From JADJPG01 sp964491875 (GTDB lineage: Bacteria > Verrucomicrobiota > Verrucomicrobiia > Limisphaerales > JADJPG01): DNA of 64,000 bases. Position numbers and translations under genes: made by a program. Shown here piece after piece: positions 8,979 to 18,587 of the stretch. The notes under the pieces are model-generated. The model was given only the letters and a program-made list of their open reading frames with translations. It had not been told where the DNA came from and did no database searches. Where the stretch lies: contig CAZBIC010000006.1 in NCBI GenBank assembly GCA_964491875.1, forward strand, positions 133,504 to 197,503, read 5' to 3'. Each line of letters starts with the position of its first letter. The stretch's first letter is position 1.

Positions 8979-9518
8979 ATGAAAACGCTGATGACGTCCG
9001 CATTGGTTGTGTTCTGCCTCTTTTCCGAAGTTGCCGCCCGCGCGGCGGAACAGCTCCCGCTCGATGAACATCTCGAAGCCTTTCGTCCGATTCTCGGCCG
9101 GACCTGGCGCGGCGAATTCAAGAACTCCAAGCCAGACAAACGCACCATCGACGTGGCGCGCTGGGAACGGGCGTTGAACGGCAAGGCGGTGCGGGTGTTG
9201 CACTCTATCAACGACGGCGCGTACGGCGGCGAAAGCATCGTGCGCTGGGACAAGGACGCGAAGCAGTTGGTGTATCACTACTATACGACAGCTGGGTTCA
9301 TGACCGCGGGCACGATGACAATCCACGACAGAAAGATCGTGGCTGTGGAGAAAGTGAGCGGAGACGCGAACGGTGTCACCGAAGTGCGCTCCACCACCGA
9401 GCTACGCGCGGACGGCACCATGCTGACCAAGGCGGAGTACCTGAAGAACGGCCAGCCGTCCGGCGGACGCGAGACCGTCTACAAGGATGACCCAACGGCG
9501 GAAGTAAAGTTCAAGTAA
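8979..9518 (+). CDS. Secreted protein of unknown function
   Basis: A 179-residue protein from ATG 8979. The first 22 residues (MKTLMTSALVVFCLFSEVAARAA) form a signal peptide. The rest looks like a single beta-rich, lipocalin- or DUF1579-like barrel: LGRTWRGEFKNSKPD, then short strands such as KAVRVLHSI, ESIVRWDKDAKQLVYHYYTTAGF and GTMTIHDRKIVAVEK. I do not recognise a catalytic site. It may sense or carry a small molecule, but this is a guess. It stands alone, divergent from the phosphodiesterase gene and about 85 bases before the TauE-type gene. Confidence 0.7.
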   Translation: MKTLMTSALVVFCLFSEVAARAAEQLPLDEHLEAFRPILGRTWRGEFKNSKPDKRTIDVARWERALNGKAVRVLHSINDGAYGGESIVRWDKDAKQLVYHYYTTAGFMTAGTMTIHDRKIVAVEKVSGDANGVTEVRSTTELRADGTMLTKAEYLKNGQPSGGRETVYKDDPTAEVKFK

Positions 9519-9602
9519 GCCTCTCCCGCGGAGAGATTCGTCGGAGGCGTCCGGCAGGATTTGCGTTTCGCGAATCGGGAAATCTTTCTACCGTCCGCGC
9601 CG

Positions 9603-10382
9603 GTGCCGGAATTATCCACCATCTTGCTCGCCGCCACGGGCGTGCTGTTCATCGGTCTTTCCAAGGCCGGGTTCGGCGGCGGCTTGGGCATGCTGACCAC
9701 TCCGCTGTGCGTCCTTGCGTTCGGTGTGGGTGGGCGAGATCCGAACTTCGCCATCGGCACCTTGCTGCCGTTGCTGTGCGCCGGCGATGCCTTCTCGCTC
9801 TATCACTACTGGGGCAAGTGGGAGCGGAAGAACATGCTCTACCTGCTGCCCGGCGTGTTGGTGGGCGTAGTGATCGGCATGGGACTCATCGACCGCTTCT
9901 CACCGCGCGAGTTGAACATCGCCATCGGGCTTCTCGCGATTTCGTTCGTCATTTTCCAGTTTGTGAAGGCAGCGATTTTTCGCGCGGAGGGAGCCTTCGC
10001 GCCAAACCATCGCATCGGGATTCCGTGTGGCATTGGCGCTGGCGTGACGTCGACCTTCGCGCACGGAGCCGGGCCGGTGGTGAGTTTGTTCCTCATTCCG
10101 CAACAGATGCCGAAGGAGATTTACGTCGGCACCACCGTCCTGATCTTTTCGTGGATCAACTGGATCAAAATGCCGTTCTTCATCGCGAACGGCATGGTGA
10201 CGCGCGAGACGCTGCTGACCGGGCTGGCGTATCTGCCGCTGATTCCCGTCGGCGTGTGGGCGGGCGTATGGTTGAACCGAAAAGTTTCCGAGAAGGTGTT
10301 CCTGCGGCTCGTCTATGCGTTCACGTTCGTGACCGCATTGCAGCTGATCTTCAACTTCGACCTCATGCGACCGTTCAAATAA
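9603..10382 (+). CDS. TauE/SafE-family membrane anion exporter
   Basis: About 259 residues from a GTG at 9603; a TTG at 9561 would add 14 residues without a hydrophobic character. Seven or eight membrane segments are visible. The family signature is clear in both halves: STILLAATGVLFIGLSKAGFGGGLGMLTTPL near the start and IPCGIGAGVTSTFAHGAGPVVSLFLIPQQMP in the middle. Members export sulfite, sulfoacetate or other organosulfur anions or take up related compounds through the inner membrane. No sulfur-metabolism gene is next to it, so the substrate is open. Confidence 0.88.
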   Translation: MPELSTILLAATGVLFIGLSKAGFGGGLGMLTTPLCVLAFGVGGRDPNFAIGTLLPLLCAGDAFSLYHYWGKWERKNMLYLLPGVLVGVVIGMGLIDRFSPRELNIAIGLLAISFVIFQFVKAAIFRAEGAFAPNHRIGIPCGIGAGVTSTFAHGAGPVVSLFLIPQQMPKEIYVGTTVLIFSWINWIKMPFFIANGMVTRETLLTGLAYLPLIPVGVWAGVWLNRKVSEKVFLRLVYAFTFVTALQLIFNFDLMRPFK

Positions 10383-10399
10383 GTCGCGCCGAGATTCGC

Positions 10400-11032
10400 T
10401 TAACTCACCTTCGGAATCTGAAGCAGCTCCTGGCTGCGGATGACACTGACTCCAGCCTTCCGCATTTCCTCAGTGGCGGTGAGCGTCTCGTCTGGCGCGA
10501 AGTTAAACGGCCGGCACGCGTCCTCGACCAAGAAGGTCTTGAATCCGAGTGAAACGGCGTCGAGCGCAGTCGCTTTAACGCAGTGATTAGTGCCGAGACC
10601 CAGCACGTAAACTTCCTTCACCTTGCGGTCTTTCAAATACTCGTAGAGGCCGGTTCCGTGCGTCTGGCCTTCGTCGAAGAATGCGCTGTAGCCGTCGATC
10701 TCCGCGTCGGTGCCCTTGCGCTGGATCTTGTTCACGCGATTCAGCATCAGGCTGGACGCGAGCTCCGACCCGCGTGTGCTCTGCACGCAATGGGTCGGCC
10801 ACAGACGCTGAGGACGCTTCTTGAGCACCACGACTTCGCCGGGCTGCTTGGCGACATGATTCGGCGCGAAACTTTTGTGGTTGGCGGGATGCCAGTCCTG
10901 CGTGGCGACCACGAGTTTGAAGCAGCCTTCAAGCTGGTTGGCGATGGGGATAATAGCCTCGCCCTGCGGCACCGGCACGGCGCCGCCGGTCAGGAAATCG
11001 TTCTGTAAATCTACGAGCAACAACACTTTCAT
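10400..11032 (-). CDS. pncA: Nicotinamidase (pyrazinamidase)
   Basis: A 210-residue enzyme of usual length. Catalytic Asp8 is in LVDLQNDFLTGGAVPVP, the metal ligands in TQDWHPANHKSF (Asp, His, His), the Lys follows in KIQRKGTD, and the nucleophile Cys is in GLGTNHCVKATALDA. All of these are diagnostic for PncA. It deamidates nicotinamide to nicotinate for the NAD salvage pathway in the cytoplasm. It converges with the TauE-type gene, 17 bases apart, with no strong terminator hairpin between them. Its own start is 147 bases from the divergent CCA-enzyme gene. Confidence 0.95.
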   Translation of the reverse strand: MKVLLLVDLQNDFLTGGAVPVPQGEAIIPIANQLEGCFKLVVATQDWHPANHKSFAPNHVAKQPGEVVVLKKRPQRLWPTHCVQSTRGSELASSLMLNRVNKIQRKGTDAEIDGYSAFFDEGQTHGTGLYEYLKDRKVKEVYVLGLGTNHCVKATALDAVSLGFKTFLVEDACRPFNFAPDETLTATEEMRKAGVSVIRSQELLQIPKVS

Positions 11033-11179
11033 TCGGTCGCGAGACTATACGTGGGACGCCGCCCGACGGGAAGAAGTCGTTGCAGGATTCACGCTGCGCA
11101 TCCGTGCAGCCGGAATGAACCGTGATCTTTTCCCTGCGTCTCGATTGGGGAACGGATAGAATCACGGCCAGCTGTTCCG

Positions 11180-12598
11180 ATGAACATCGCGATTCCTGAT
11201 GAGCTGCGAAAGATCCTCAGCGCCACGCCGGCGCTGGCGAACGCGTATCTCGTCGGCGGCTGCGTGCGCGATGCGCTGGCGGGAATTCAGAACCACGATT
11301 TTGACATCGAGGTCTTCGGAGTCGGCTACGAGGAACTGGCGAAATCACTGCGACGCTGGGGACGCACCGATCTCGTCGGGCGCTCCTTCGGGGTGGTGAA
11401 GCTCACGACTCCCGATGGCGACACCCACGACTTCAGCATTCCGCGGCGCGATTCAAAGGTCGCACCCGGCCACAAGGGATTTGAGGTTTCGTTCGATCCA
11501 CACATCACCCCGCGCGACGCCGCCGCGCGACGCGACTTCACCGTCAACGCGCTGATGTTCGATCCGCGCCGGAACGAGGTGCTCGATTTCTTTGGCGGAC
11601 AGGATGACTGGCGCGCCCGGAGTTTGCGCCACACCAGCGAGGCGTTCGTGGAAGATCCATTGCGTGTGCTGCGCGGGATGCAGTTTGCGGCGCGGTTCGA
11701 TCTCACCATCGCGCCGGACACCGCCGCGCTCTGCCGCAGCATCAAGAGCAGCTATCGAGAGCTCGCGGTCGAGCGCGTGCGCGAGGAATGGTTCAAGTGG
11801 GCGGCGAAGAGCACGGTGCCATCGCGCGGTTTGCAGCTCCTCGTGGCGACGGAATGGATCGCGCATTTCCCGGAGATCAACGCGCTCATCGGCACCCCCC
11901 AGGACCCGGAATGGCATCCGGAAGGCGATGTGTTCGTCCATACCTGCCATTGCCTGGACGCGCTGGTGAAACTTCCGGCGTGGCAGGCAGCGTCCGAGGA
12001 ACTGCGCATCGTTTTATCACTCGCGGTGCTCGCGCATGATTTTGCGAAGCCGCAGACAACGCACGAAGCCATGCGAGACGGAAAGATGCGCATCGTTTCG
12101 CCCGGTCACGAAGAAGCGGGCGGTCCGCTCGCAGAGGCATTCCTGCAACGCATCAACGCACCGAACGTGATTCGCGAACGCGTGGTGCCGCTGGTGACGA
12201 ATCACCTCGCGCATCTGCAGTCCGAAAGCGATCGCGCGGTGCGGCGGTTGGCGAAGCGTCTGGAGCCCGCGACTATTGAGGAGTTGATCATCGTCATCAC
12301 TGCGGACCAGTTCGGTCGCCCGCCGCGGCCACAGGAAATCTCGGACGGCGTGCGCGCGCTTGAGTCGCGCTCGAAGGATCTCAAGCTCGAGTCCAGCGCG
12401 CCGCAACCCATCTTGATGGGACGTCATTTGCTCGAACTGGGCATGAAGCCGGGACGCGAGATGGGCGTGGTGCTGGAAGCTGCGTTTGAGGCGCAGCTCG
12501 AAGGAAAGTTCTTTGATCTCCCGCAAGCGATGCAGTGGCTGACGTCAGAACCGGGCTTGCCCTTGCCAGACGAGGTCAGATCGCGCCTAAAAGTTTGA
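11180..12598 (+). CDS. CCA-adding enzyme / poly(A) polymerase family nucleotidyltransferase with HD domain
   Basis: A 472-residue protein. The N-terminal class II nucleotidyltransferase domain has GGCVRDAL (26-33) and the metal-binding pair Asp40/Asp42 in NHDFDIEVFG, followed by the RRDFTVNAL motif and DPLRVLRGMQFAARF. The middle contains an HD phosphohydrolase domain (HTCHCLDALV, LAHDFAKP), as in many bacterial tRNA nucleotidyltransferases. It should add or repair the CCA end of tRNAs. Note that the tRNA-His in this window already encodes CCA, so repair may be the main role. Distinction from poly(A) polymerase is not safe from sequence alone. Confidence 0.88.
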   Translation: MNIAIPDELRKILSATPALANAYLVGGCVRDALAGIQNHDFDIEVFGVGYEELAKSLRRWGRTDLVGRSFGVVKLTTPDGDTHDFSIPRRDSKVAPGHKGFEVSFDPHITPRDAAARRDFTVNALMFDPRRNEVLDFFGGQDDWRARSLRHTSEAFVEDPLRVLRGMQFAARFDLTIAPDTAALCRSIKSSYRELAVERVREEWFKWAAKSTVPSRGLQLLVATEWIAHFPEINALIGTPQDPEWHPEGDVFVHTCHCLDALVKLPAWQAASEELRIVLSLAVLAHDFAKPQTTHEAMRDGKMRIVSPGHEEAGGPLAEAFLQRINAPNVIRERVVPLVTNHLAHLQSESDRAVRRLAKRLEPATIEELIIVITADQFGRPPRPQEISDGVRALESRSKDLKLESSAPQPILMGRHLLELGMKPGREMGVVLEAAFEAQLEGKFFDLPQAMQWLTSEPGLPLPDEVRSRLKV

Positions 12599-12739
12599 AT
12601 ACACGGAAGCCCGTTTTCAGTTTTGTGTAAAGAGTCTTGCCGTCCCGATTAGAACCCACCGAAAGTCCACGGATGCAAGGCCGTCCGGGGCGCTGAATTA
12701 AGCGGTCGCCCGTTCCGTCAGGGCTGCTAACATAAACCT

Positions 12740-13930
12740 ATGCAAAAGTTGTTTTGGCTGGTGATGGCGTCGTTGGTCGGAGTGTCTGCAATGGCGCAGG
12801 CCGCGGCGAAGGAGGAATACGAAGTGCGCGCGAAGGAGTTGCCGTCGATTCAAGCGGCGAGCTTCACGGGAGGCGGACCCTCAAATCAGTTTCCCCGCCT
12901 CAAGGGTCTCTACAACGGCCTGATCATGCCGTCCGAATTCGTCCCGGAGTATTCGGGCTTCTTTGAGATCACGGTGGATTCGGACCGCGACTTTCGAGGG
13001 CGGATGATTGTCGGCGATCGCACGTATCCGTTGCGCGGTCGTTTCACCACACAAGGGCTGGCCGGCATCGACATCTACCGGCGCGACTGGGACGACTGTC
13101 ATTGCTTCTATGAACTGCGCCACATCTGGAGCATCGATTTGCAGCTCATCGCCGGCACGGATGAGATCGAAGGCATCGCGGACAACGTGCGCCATGGATA
13201 CACGACGAGCATGTTCGGCTATCGAGGGCACGGGACGTTGGACGGCATTTCCATCGACGAAGGCCGTTACACGATGCGACTGCCGGGTAGCGAAGATTCA
13301 GCGGTGGCGCCGGGTGGCGAAGGTTACGGCGTGGTGAAGGTGACCTCGCGCAGCAAGGTGCAGATGTACGGCAAGCTCGCTGATGGTACGGCGTACAGCC
13401 GGGGCGCGACAGTTTCCACGAATGGCTGGTGGCCGTTCTATCTCCCGCTAAGCGAAGGACGCGGCGCGTTGATCGGCTGGCTGCGCTTCGCGCTCTACGA
13501 CGAAGGCGACGTGGCGGGTGACTTGTATTGGGTGAAGCCGCGTCTCGACAGCCGGAAGTATTATCCGAACGGATTCTCCGGCAACGTGGCGGCGATTGGT
13601 TCGCGTTACACAATTCCATCCTCCTCATCACTGGCACTCAACTGGACGACCGGAATTTTCTACACCGATGGCGGTAATCTGGTATCACCCGCTGTGAACA
13701 ACATCACGCTGCTGCCGGGCGGCAAGTTGAGTGACAGCGGTGGCGACATCACGAACCTGAAATACAGTTTCAGCCGCAGCACGGGAATTTTCTCCGGGAA
13801 GTTCATGCATCCTGACACCGGCCGGACGGTTTCCTTCAAAGGTATTCTCGACCAATTTCAGGCGGTGGGCGGAGGTTATTTCCTCGGCGTCGACCAGACG
13901 GGCCTGGTCCGCCTGCAAGCCAGCCCGTAG
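12740..13930 (+). CDS. Secreted beta-rich surface protein, Verrucomicrobia-type
   Basis: A 396-residue protein with a signal peptide (MQKLFWLVMASLVGVSAMAQA). Two similar halves can be seen: FPRLKGLYNGLIM...SGFFEITVDSDRDFRGRMIVGDRTYPLRGRF near residue 53 and YGVVKVTSRSKVQMYGKLADGTAYSRGATV near 195. These are repeats of a strand pattern 'GFF.ITV....FSGR..IGG..Y...G.F' that I know from large Verrucomicrobia surface proteins. A late segment GIFSGKFMHPDTGRTVSFKGIL repeats the theme. No catalytic motif is apparent. A surface or matrix role is inference. Confidence 0.65.
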   Translation: MQKLFWLVMASLVGVSAMAQAAAKEEYEVRAKELPSIQAASFTGGGPSNQFPRLKGLYNGLIMPSEFVPEYSGFFEITVDSDRDFRGRMIVGDRTYPLRGRFTTQGLAGIDIYRRDWDDCHCFYELRHIWSIDLQLIAGTDEIEGIADNVRHGYTTSMFGYRGHGTLDGISIDEGRYTMRLPGSEDSAVAPGGEGYGVVKVTSRSKVQMYGKLADGTAYSRGATVSTNGWWPFYLPLSEGRGALIGWLRFALYDEGDVAGDLYWVKPRLDSRKYYPNGFSGNVAAIGSRYTIPSSSSLALNWTTGIFYTDGGNLVSPAVNNITLLPGGKLSDSGGDITNLKYSFSRSTGIFSGKFMHPDTGRTVSFKGILDQFQAVGGGYFLGVDQTGLVRLQASP

Positions 13931-14029
13931 TTCACCCGGCTCAAGTCGGGGTTGATTTGCTCCGTTTGATGCGTGATAGATCGTCCCGACACGATCGTGG
14001 AACGGAATTCATAATCGACGAAGGCACAC

Positions 14030-14746
14030 ATGCAGATTCGACCTGGCATCATCATCACCGTCATCGCGGTGTTCGGAATTCTCTTTGGCGGACGCTTTCT
14101 CGGCTGGTTCGGCAGCAAGCCGAAGGAAGTCGCCGTGGAAACCACTCCCGCAGAACCCTCGACTGAGACCAGGTCCGCACCGATCGAGATCGAACCCGCA
14201 GTGCCCCGCTCGACGGATCGCATCCCGACCGCCAACGCCAAGCTGCCTCCGGCCACCGCCGCGGTCGCGCCGACGCAGCCGTCCGTGCCTGCCGAGGATC
14301 CGACCGGCAAGATCGCGGATTGGGAACAGAAGATCGACGACGTGCTCACCGGCCAGGAAGACGAGGCGTTAAAAGCCAAGAAGCTGCTCGACGTTTTCGA
14401 TCGCCTGCCGGAGGACGGCCAGGTGGAAGCCGCGCAGCACATCTCCAATCTGCTGCCGGACGAACAATATGCCGAACTGGCGAAGCGCTTGAAGGATCCG
14501 AAGACGCCCGAGGCAGTTCTCGAAGTGCTCATGACGGACGTGCTTAACCGCCCGAACCAGCTGAAGCTCGACACGCTCTTCGACGTTGCGCGCGAGCCGG
14601 GTCACCCGAAAGGCGAGGAAGCCCGCGACGTGCTCGAAGTGTTCCTCGATGACGTGGATTGGGACGTGGTGAAGTCCACCGGCAACTGGGAGATCGTCCG
14701 CACCGAGAAGGACAAGTGGCTCAAGGAAAATCCGGACCAGGAGTAA
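14030..14746 (+). CDS. Membrane-anchored helical protein of unknown function
   Basis: 238 residues. One N-terminal membrane segment (about 6-28, IIITVIAVFGILFGGRFLGWF) is followed by a Pro/Ala/Thr-rich linker (40-105) and a helical C-terminal domain of about 130 residues with short repeats resembling HEAT-like arms (KAKKLLDVFDRLPEDGQVEAAQHIS, DEQYAELAKRL). This suggests an envelope-anchored scaffold. I do not recognise a family. The gene lies 99 bases after the surface protein gene on the same strand and converges with the ABC exporter gene. Confidence 0.6.
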   Translation: MQIRPGIIITVIAVFGILFGGRFLGWFGSKPKEVAVETTPAEPSTETRSAPIEIEPAVPRSTDRIPTANAKLPPATAAVAPTQPSVPAEDPTGKIADWEQKIDDVLTGQEDEALKAKKLLDVFDRLPEDGQVEAAQHISNLLPDEQYAELAKRLKDPKTPEAVLEVLMTDVLNRPNQLKLDTLFDVAREPGHPKGEEARDVLEVFLDDVDWDVVKSTGNWEIVRTEKDKWLKENPDQE

Positions 14747-14779
14747 GCAGTCGGCCGCCGGCTCACGAAGTCACCCGTC

Positions 14780-16645
14780 TTATTTCGCGAACATTCCCTG
14801 CTGCGCGGCCATCGCGGCGAACGTCTTCCCGGCCCTGAGCAGCTCGTCGAAGTTGCCTTGCTCGATAATCTTCCCCTGCGAGAGCACGATGATGCGGTCC
14901 ATGGACGCCAGCGTGGACAACCGGTGCGCGACGCAGATGACCGTTCGATGTTCCGCCAGCGCATCAATCGCAGCCTGAACTTCCCCTTCCGACTTCGAAT
15001 CCAACGCCGCCGTCGCCTCGTCCAGCACGAGAATCGGAGCATTGCGAACGAACGCCCGGGCGATGGCGATACGCTGACGCTGGCCGCCGGAAAGATTCAC
15101 TCCGCGCTCGCCCACCTGCGTCTCGTAGCCCTGAGGAAGTTGCAGGATGAAATCATGGGCAAACGCCGCCTTCGCCGCGGCTTCAATCTCCGCACGCGTC
15201 GCACCGGCACGACCGCAACCAATGTTCTCCGCCACGGTCTGGTCGAAGATGACCACGTCCTGGCTGACCAACGCCATCTGGCTTCGCAAATCCCCCGTCG
15301 ACACCTCGCGCAGGTCCAAACCGTCAATCTTCACGCAGCCCTTGGACGGATCATAAAACCGGAACAGAAGATTCAACGCCGTCGTCTTTCCGCAGCCGCT
15401 CTCGCCTGCGAGGCCCAGCCGATAACCGCGCGGAATGCGCAGCTCGAAATCGCTCAGCACCACCTTCTCACCAAACGCGAACGTCACCTTCTCGAACGCA
15501 ATCTCCTGTGCGAACTGCGGCAGCTTCTTCGGCTGCAGCGGCTCCTTCACCGACGGCTCCTCCGCCAGCAAATCACTCAGGCGCTGCACGCCCACGCCCG
15601 CCTGTTCCATCAGGATGTGCAGGCCGGCGAGCTTCTTCACCGGCTGAAACATCATCGCGATGCCGGTGAGGAAGGCCACGAGGGCCTTGGGATCGCTTCC
15701 GGTCTGAAAGACGTAGAGCAGCAGCGCGCAAACGCCGACCACCGCCACCACTTCGATGATCGGATTCACCAGTTCCTTCGCCTGCACGCCCTTCATGCCG
15801 GCATGGACGATGTCGCGGGACGTTTTGCGGAAACGATCGAGCTGGGCTTCCTCCAGGCCAAATGCCTTCACCACCCGAATGCTGCCCAGCAGTTCAACGA
15901 GCTGACTGGACTGACTGACGTTTGCCTTCAAGCTCGCGCGTGTGGCGCGCCGCGCCTTTTTCCCGAGGACAAACAGCGGGACGAGCAACGCCGGCAGCAA
16001 TACCAGCGCGCACAAGGTCAACTTCCAATCGAGCCAGCAGAGGAACACAAACACCACCACGACAGTGAGGGACTCCTTGATCACGTCCGCCCCGCCCACC
16101 CGCATGCAGCGCAGCAGATTCTGCGTGTCCATATTGATGCGCGTCAGCAGATCGCCGGTCTTGAAACTGTTGAAGAAATCGAGGGAGAGCGAACTGAACT
16201 TCGTCATCAGGTCCAGCCGCATGTCGCGAATGACCCGTTCGCTCACCCAGCCAATGCAGTAATTGTTCAGGTAATCCGCGATCGCCCGGATGAACACGAG
16301 AGACGGAAGGAACAAAAGAATACCGGTGATCTGGCGCCAGTCGAGTGGTTGCTTGGCTCGCGGCAGCCAGGGATCGATTTTCTCCTGAATCACTTTTCCG
16401 TACACCTCCACCCGCTCCCGCAGCTTCGCGATCTCCTCGGGAAGCGGGGACTTCTCCGGTTTCACCGTTTCGGGCTTCGCCGGTTCCTTCAGTTCCCAAC
16501 GTCCGGCAAGCGTGTGCGCCGCCCACATGAAACTGCCGTTGGCGAGGGCGAACACCACGCCAAACAGGATGCTCGCCACCAGCCGCCCCCAATAGCGGCG
16601 GATGTAGCCCCAGCTGAAACCGAGAACGATGGCGATGCTGCTCAT
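14780..16645 (-). CDS. MsbA-like ABC exporter (fused permease and ATPase)
   Basis: A 621-residue half-transporter. The N-terminal part has about six membrane segments (20-350), with an unusual charged Pro/Glu/Lys-rich segment (about 50-110) in the first periplasmic loop. The ATPase domain has Walker A LAGESGCGKTTALN, Q-loop ALVSQDVVIFDQTVAEN, signature NLSGGQRQRIAIARAF, Walker B ILVLDEATAALD and the H-loop His in VICVAHRLSTL. It should work as a homodimer in the inner membrane, flipping lipid A, another lipid or a hydrophobic compound. The substrate is not decided by context. Confidence 0.93.
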   Translation of the reverse strand: MSSIAIVLGFSWGYIRRYWGRLVASILFGVVFALANGSFMWAAHTLAGRWELKEPAKPETVKPEKSPLPEEIAKLRERVEVYGKVIQEKIDPWLPRAKQPLDWRQITGILLFLPSLVFIRAIADYLNNYCIGWVSERVIRDMRLDLMTKFSSLSLDFFNSFKTGDLLTRINMDTQNLLRCMRVGGADVIKESLTVVVVFVFLCWLDWKLTLCALVLLPALLVPLFVLGKKARRATRASLKANVSQSSQLVELLGSIRVVKAFGLEEAQLDRFRKTSRDIVHAGMKGVQAKELVNPIIEVVAVVGVCALLLYVFQTGSDPKALVAFLTGIAMMFQPVKKLAGLHILMEQAGVGVQRLSDLLAEEPSVKEPLQPKKLPQFAQEIAFEKVTFAFGEKVVLSDFELRIPRGYRLGLAGESGCGKTTALNLLFRFYDPSKGCVKIDGLDLREVSTGDLRSQMALVSQDVVIFDQTVAENIGCGRAGATRAEIEAAAKAAFAHDFILQLPQGYETQVGERGVNLSGGQRQRIAIARAFVRNAPILVLDEATAALDSKSEGEVQAAIDALAEHRTVICVAHRLSTLASMDRIIVLSQGKIIEQGNFDELLRAGKTFAAMAAQQGMFAK

Positions 16646-16766
16646 GTAGTCGCGTCAATAGATTGGAGAACCGCAGTGGAGTCAACGCCGGAGCCAGCCA
16701 TGCGGTGCGATGGCGTCCAACCTTGGCCGTTGATCCGTCCCGCCGCGCTCACTTAGTCTCCGCTCG

Positions 16767-18575
16767 ATGGCGGAGCCGACGAAATGGATGCGCTTGCTCG
16801 GGCAGTTGAACGAACTGCTCCGCAAACACTGGCGCGGTGCCATCGTCATTCGCGACCGTCTGCGGCTCAGCGAGGAGGCGGTTCACCTGTTGATGGCCGG
16901 AGTGGTGGGAATCGTCGGCGCGCTCGCGAATGTCGCTTACCACGCGATCAACGAGCTGCTGAAGCTCATCGTGCTGTCGGACAAGGGCGAGATCGCCGAG
17001 ATCGCCGCCAGCTTGCCGCTCTGGCAACGCCTCATCATCCCGGCCATCGGCGGACTCGCCGCGGGACTCATCCTCTATCTCGGCCTGCGCATGATGGCGC
17101 ATCCGGGCCTGACGAATCTGCTCGAAGCTGTCGTCGCCAGCGATGGCCGGCTCTCGCTGCGCACCGGGGCGCTGAATGCGGCTTCCTCGCTCGTCAGCAT
17201 CAGCACCGGTGCATCCATCGGGCGCGAAGGTTTGCTCATTCAAATCGCCTCCACGCTTGGCTCCAAGCTCGGCCAGCTCGGTAAATGGCCGCCGTATCGC
17301 CTCCGCCTCATGGTCGCCTGCGGTGCGGCGGCGGGCGTGGCGGCAGGCTGCAACGCGCCGATCAGTGGTGCCGTGTTCGCCGCGCAGATTGTGCTCGGAA
17401 ATTTCTCGATGAACCTGTTCGCACCGCTGCTCGTTTCGTCCGTGGTGGCGTCGGTCTTGTCGCGGACGTTCTTCGGGACAGGGCACTGGTTCGAGGCACC
17501 GATGTTCGAGTTCACGCGGCTGTCCCAGCTCCCGTGGTTTCTGTTGCTCGGCGGATTTTGCGGCGCAGTTGGCGCGCTGTTTCTCAAGTCTCTCCGCTTC
17601 GGTCAGGCGTGGTTCGACAAGCTACCCATGCCGATTTACGCCCGCCTTGCCTTGGGCGGGCTCGTGGTCGGAGTGATTGGCCTCCAATATCCGGACGTGT
17701 GGGGCAACGGCTACGCGGCGACCGACCGTCTGCTCCGCAGCGCGCCGATGATCCTCTCCATCGTCGGCTTGTTCGCGGCGAAGTTTCTGGCCACGACAGC
17801 CACGGTCAGCTCCGGCGCTGTGGGCGGAGTGTTCACGCCCACGCTCTTCCTTGGCGCGGCGGCTGGCAGCCTGTTCGAAGCACTGCTGCACCTGGCAGGA
17901 TTCGGAGAGAACATCCCCACGGGCTGCTTCGCGCTGGTGGGGATGGGAGGCACGCTATCCGCCACCACGCACTCGCCGTTGCTCGCCATGATCATGCTGT
18001 TCGAGCTGTCGCTGAACTATTCCCTCATGCCGCCGCTGATGCTGACGTGCGCGGTCTCAACGCTGGTCGCGCGCAGTCTCCACAGAGAATCCATTTACAC
18101 CGAGCCGCTCCGGCGCAAGGGACTGGCACTGGACCGTGAGAGCATCCGGCCCGGCGCCGCCACCGAACGGACGGTGGCCGACCTGATGCGGGAACCGATT
18201 CAGCCGCTGTCGGAGAACGCGCCTTTCCGCAGCATCGCGGATCGGTTCCTCAAGGTGCCGAACAATTTCCTGCCCGTGGTGAATGAACGCGGCCAGTTGA
18301 TGGGCGTGGTGGCGTTGCATGATTTGAAGGAGCACTTGAACGTGGAACAGGAACTTTCCAGCGTGATCGCCACGGACATCATGCGACCGGCGCCGCCATG
18401 CGTGACGCCAGATCAACGTCTCGCGGACGTGTTCCCGGTTCTATTGAGCTGCGAGCTGCGAAACATTCCGGTGGTGAACAACGCAACAGAGCGACGTCTC
18501 ATCGGCAGCATTTCGCGAGCGGAAGCGCTGGGCCTGTTGTCCGAGGCGATTGTCGCGAGGAATGCGGCGGGGTGA
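16767..18575 (+). CDS. ClC-family chloride channel/transporter with CBS domains
   Basis: A 602-residue membrane protein. The ClC core covers about residues 35-440. I see GASIGREGLL (gating Glu kept, the usual Pro changed to Leu), CNAPISGAVFAAQI and SGAVGGVFTPTLFLGAAAG. A C-terminal CBS pair follows (VADLMREPIQPLSENAPF; ATDIMRPAPPCVTPDQ), which binds adenine nucleotides in relatives. The residues aligned with the inner proton glutamate of ClC-ec1 (IIEE) read AAQI, and the GSGIP selectivity loop is not recognisable (HPGLTNLL), so it may be a ClcB-like channel or a weakly coupled exchanger. The gene is divergent from the ABC exporter gene, 121 bases apart. Confidence 0.88.
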   Translation: MAEPTKWMRLLGQLNELLRKHWRGAIVIRDRLRLSEEAVHLLMAGVVGIVGALANVAYHAINELLKLIVLSDKGEIAEIAASLPLWQRLIIPAIGGLAAGLILYLGLRMMAHPGLTNLLEAVVASDGRLSLRTGALNAASSLVSISTGASIGREGLLIQIASTLGSKLGQLGKWPPYRLRLMVACGAAAGVAAGCNAPISGAVFAAQIVLGNFSMNLFAPLLVSSVVASVLSRTFFGTGHWFEAPMFEFTRLSQLPWFLLLGGFCGAVGALFLKSLRFGQAWFDKLPMPIYARLALGGLVVGVIGLQYPDVWGNGYAATDRLLRSAPMILSIVGLFAAKFLATTATVSSGAVGGVFTPTLFLGAAAGSLFEALLHLAGFGENIPTGCFALVGMGGTLSATTHSPLLAMIMLFELSLNYSLMPPLMLTCAVSTLVARSLHRESIYTEPLRRKGLALDRESIRPGAATERTVADLMREPIQPLSENAPFRSIADRFLKVPNNFLPVVNERGQLMGVVALHDLKEHLNVEQELSSVIATDIMRPAPPCVTPDQRLADVFPVLLSCELRNIPVVNNATERRLIGSISRAEALGLLSEAIVARNAAG

Positions 18576-18587
18576 TTTAAGCCGTCT

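Noticed and set aside
8862..9326. N-terminal extension of the phosphodiesterase frame
   Set aside because: It lies opposite the divergent secreted protein gene, has no signal and is not like the family; the start at 8861 gives a proper signal peptide.
12640..12700. Sequence GATTAGAACCC that resembles a minus-strand T loop of a tRNA
   Set aside because: The flanking stems do not pair and no anticodon arm fits.
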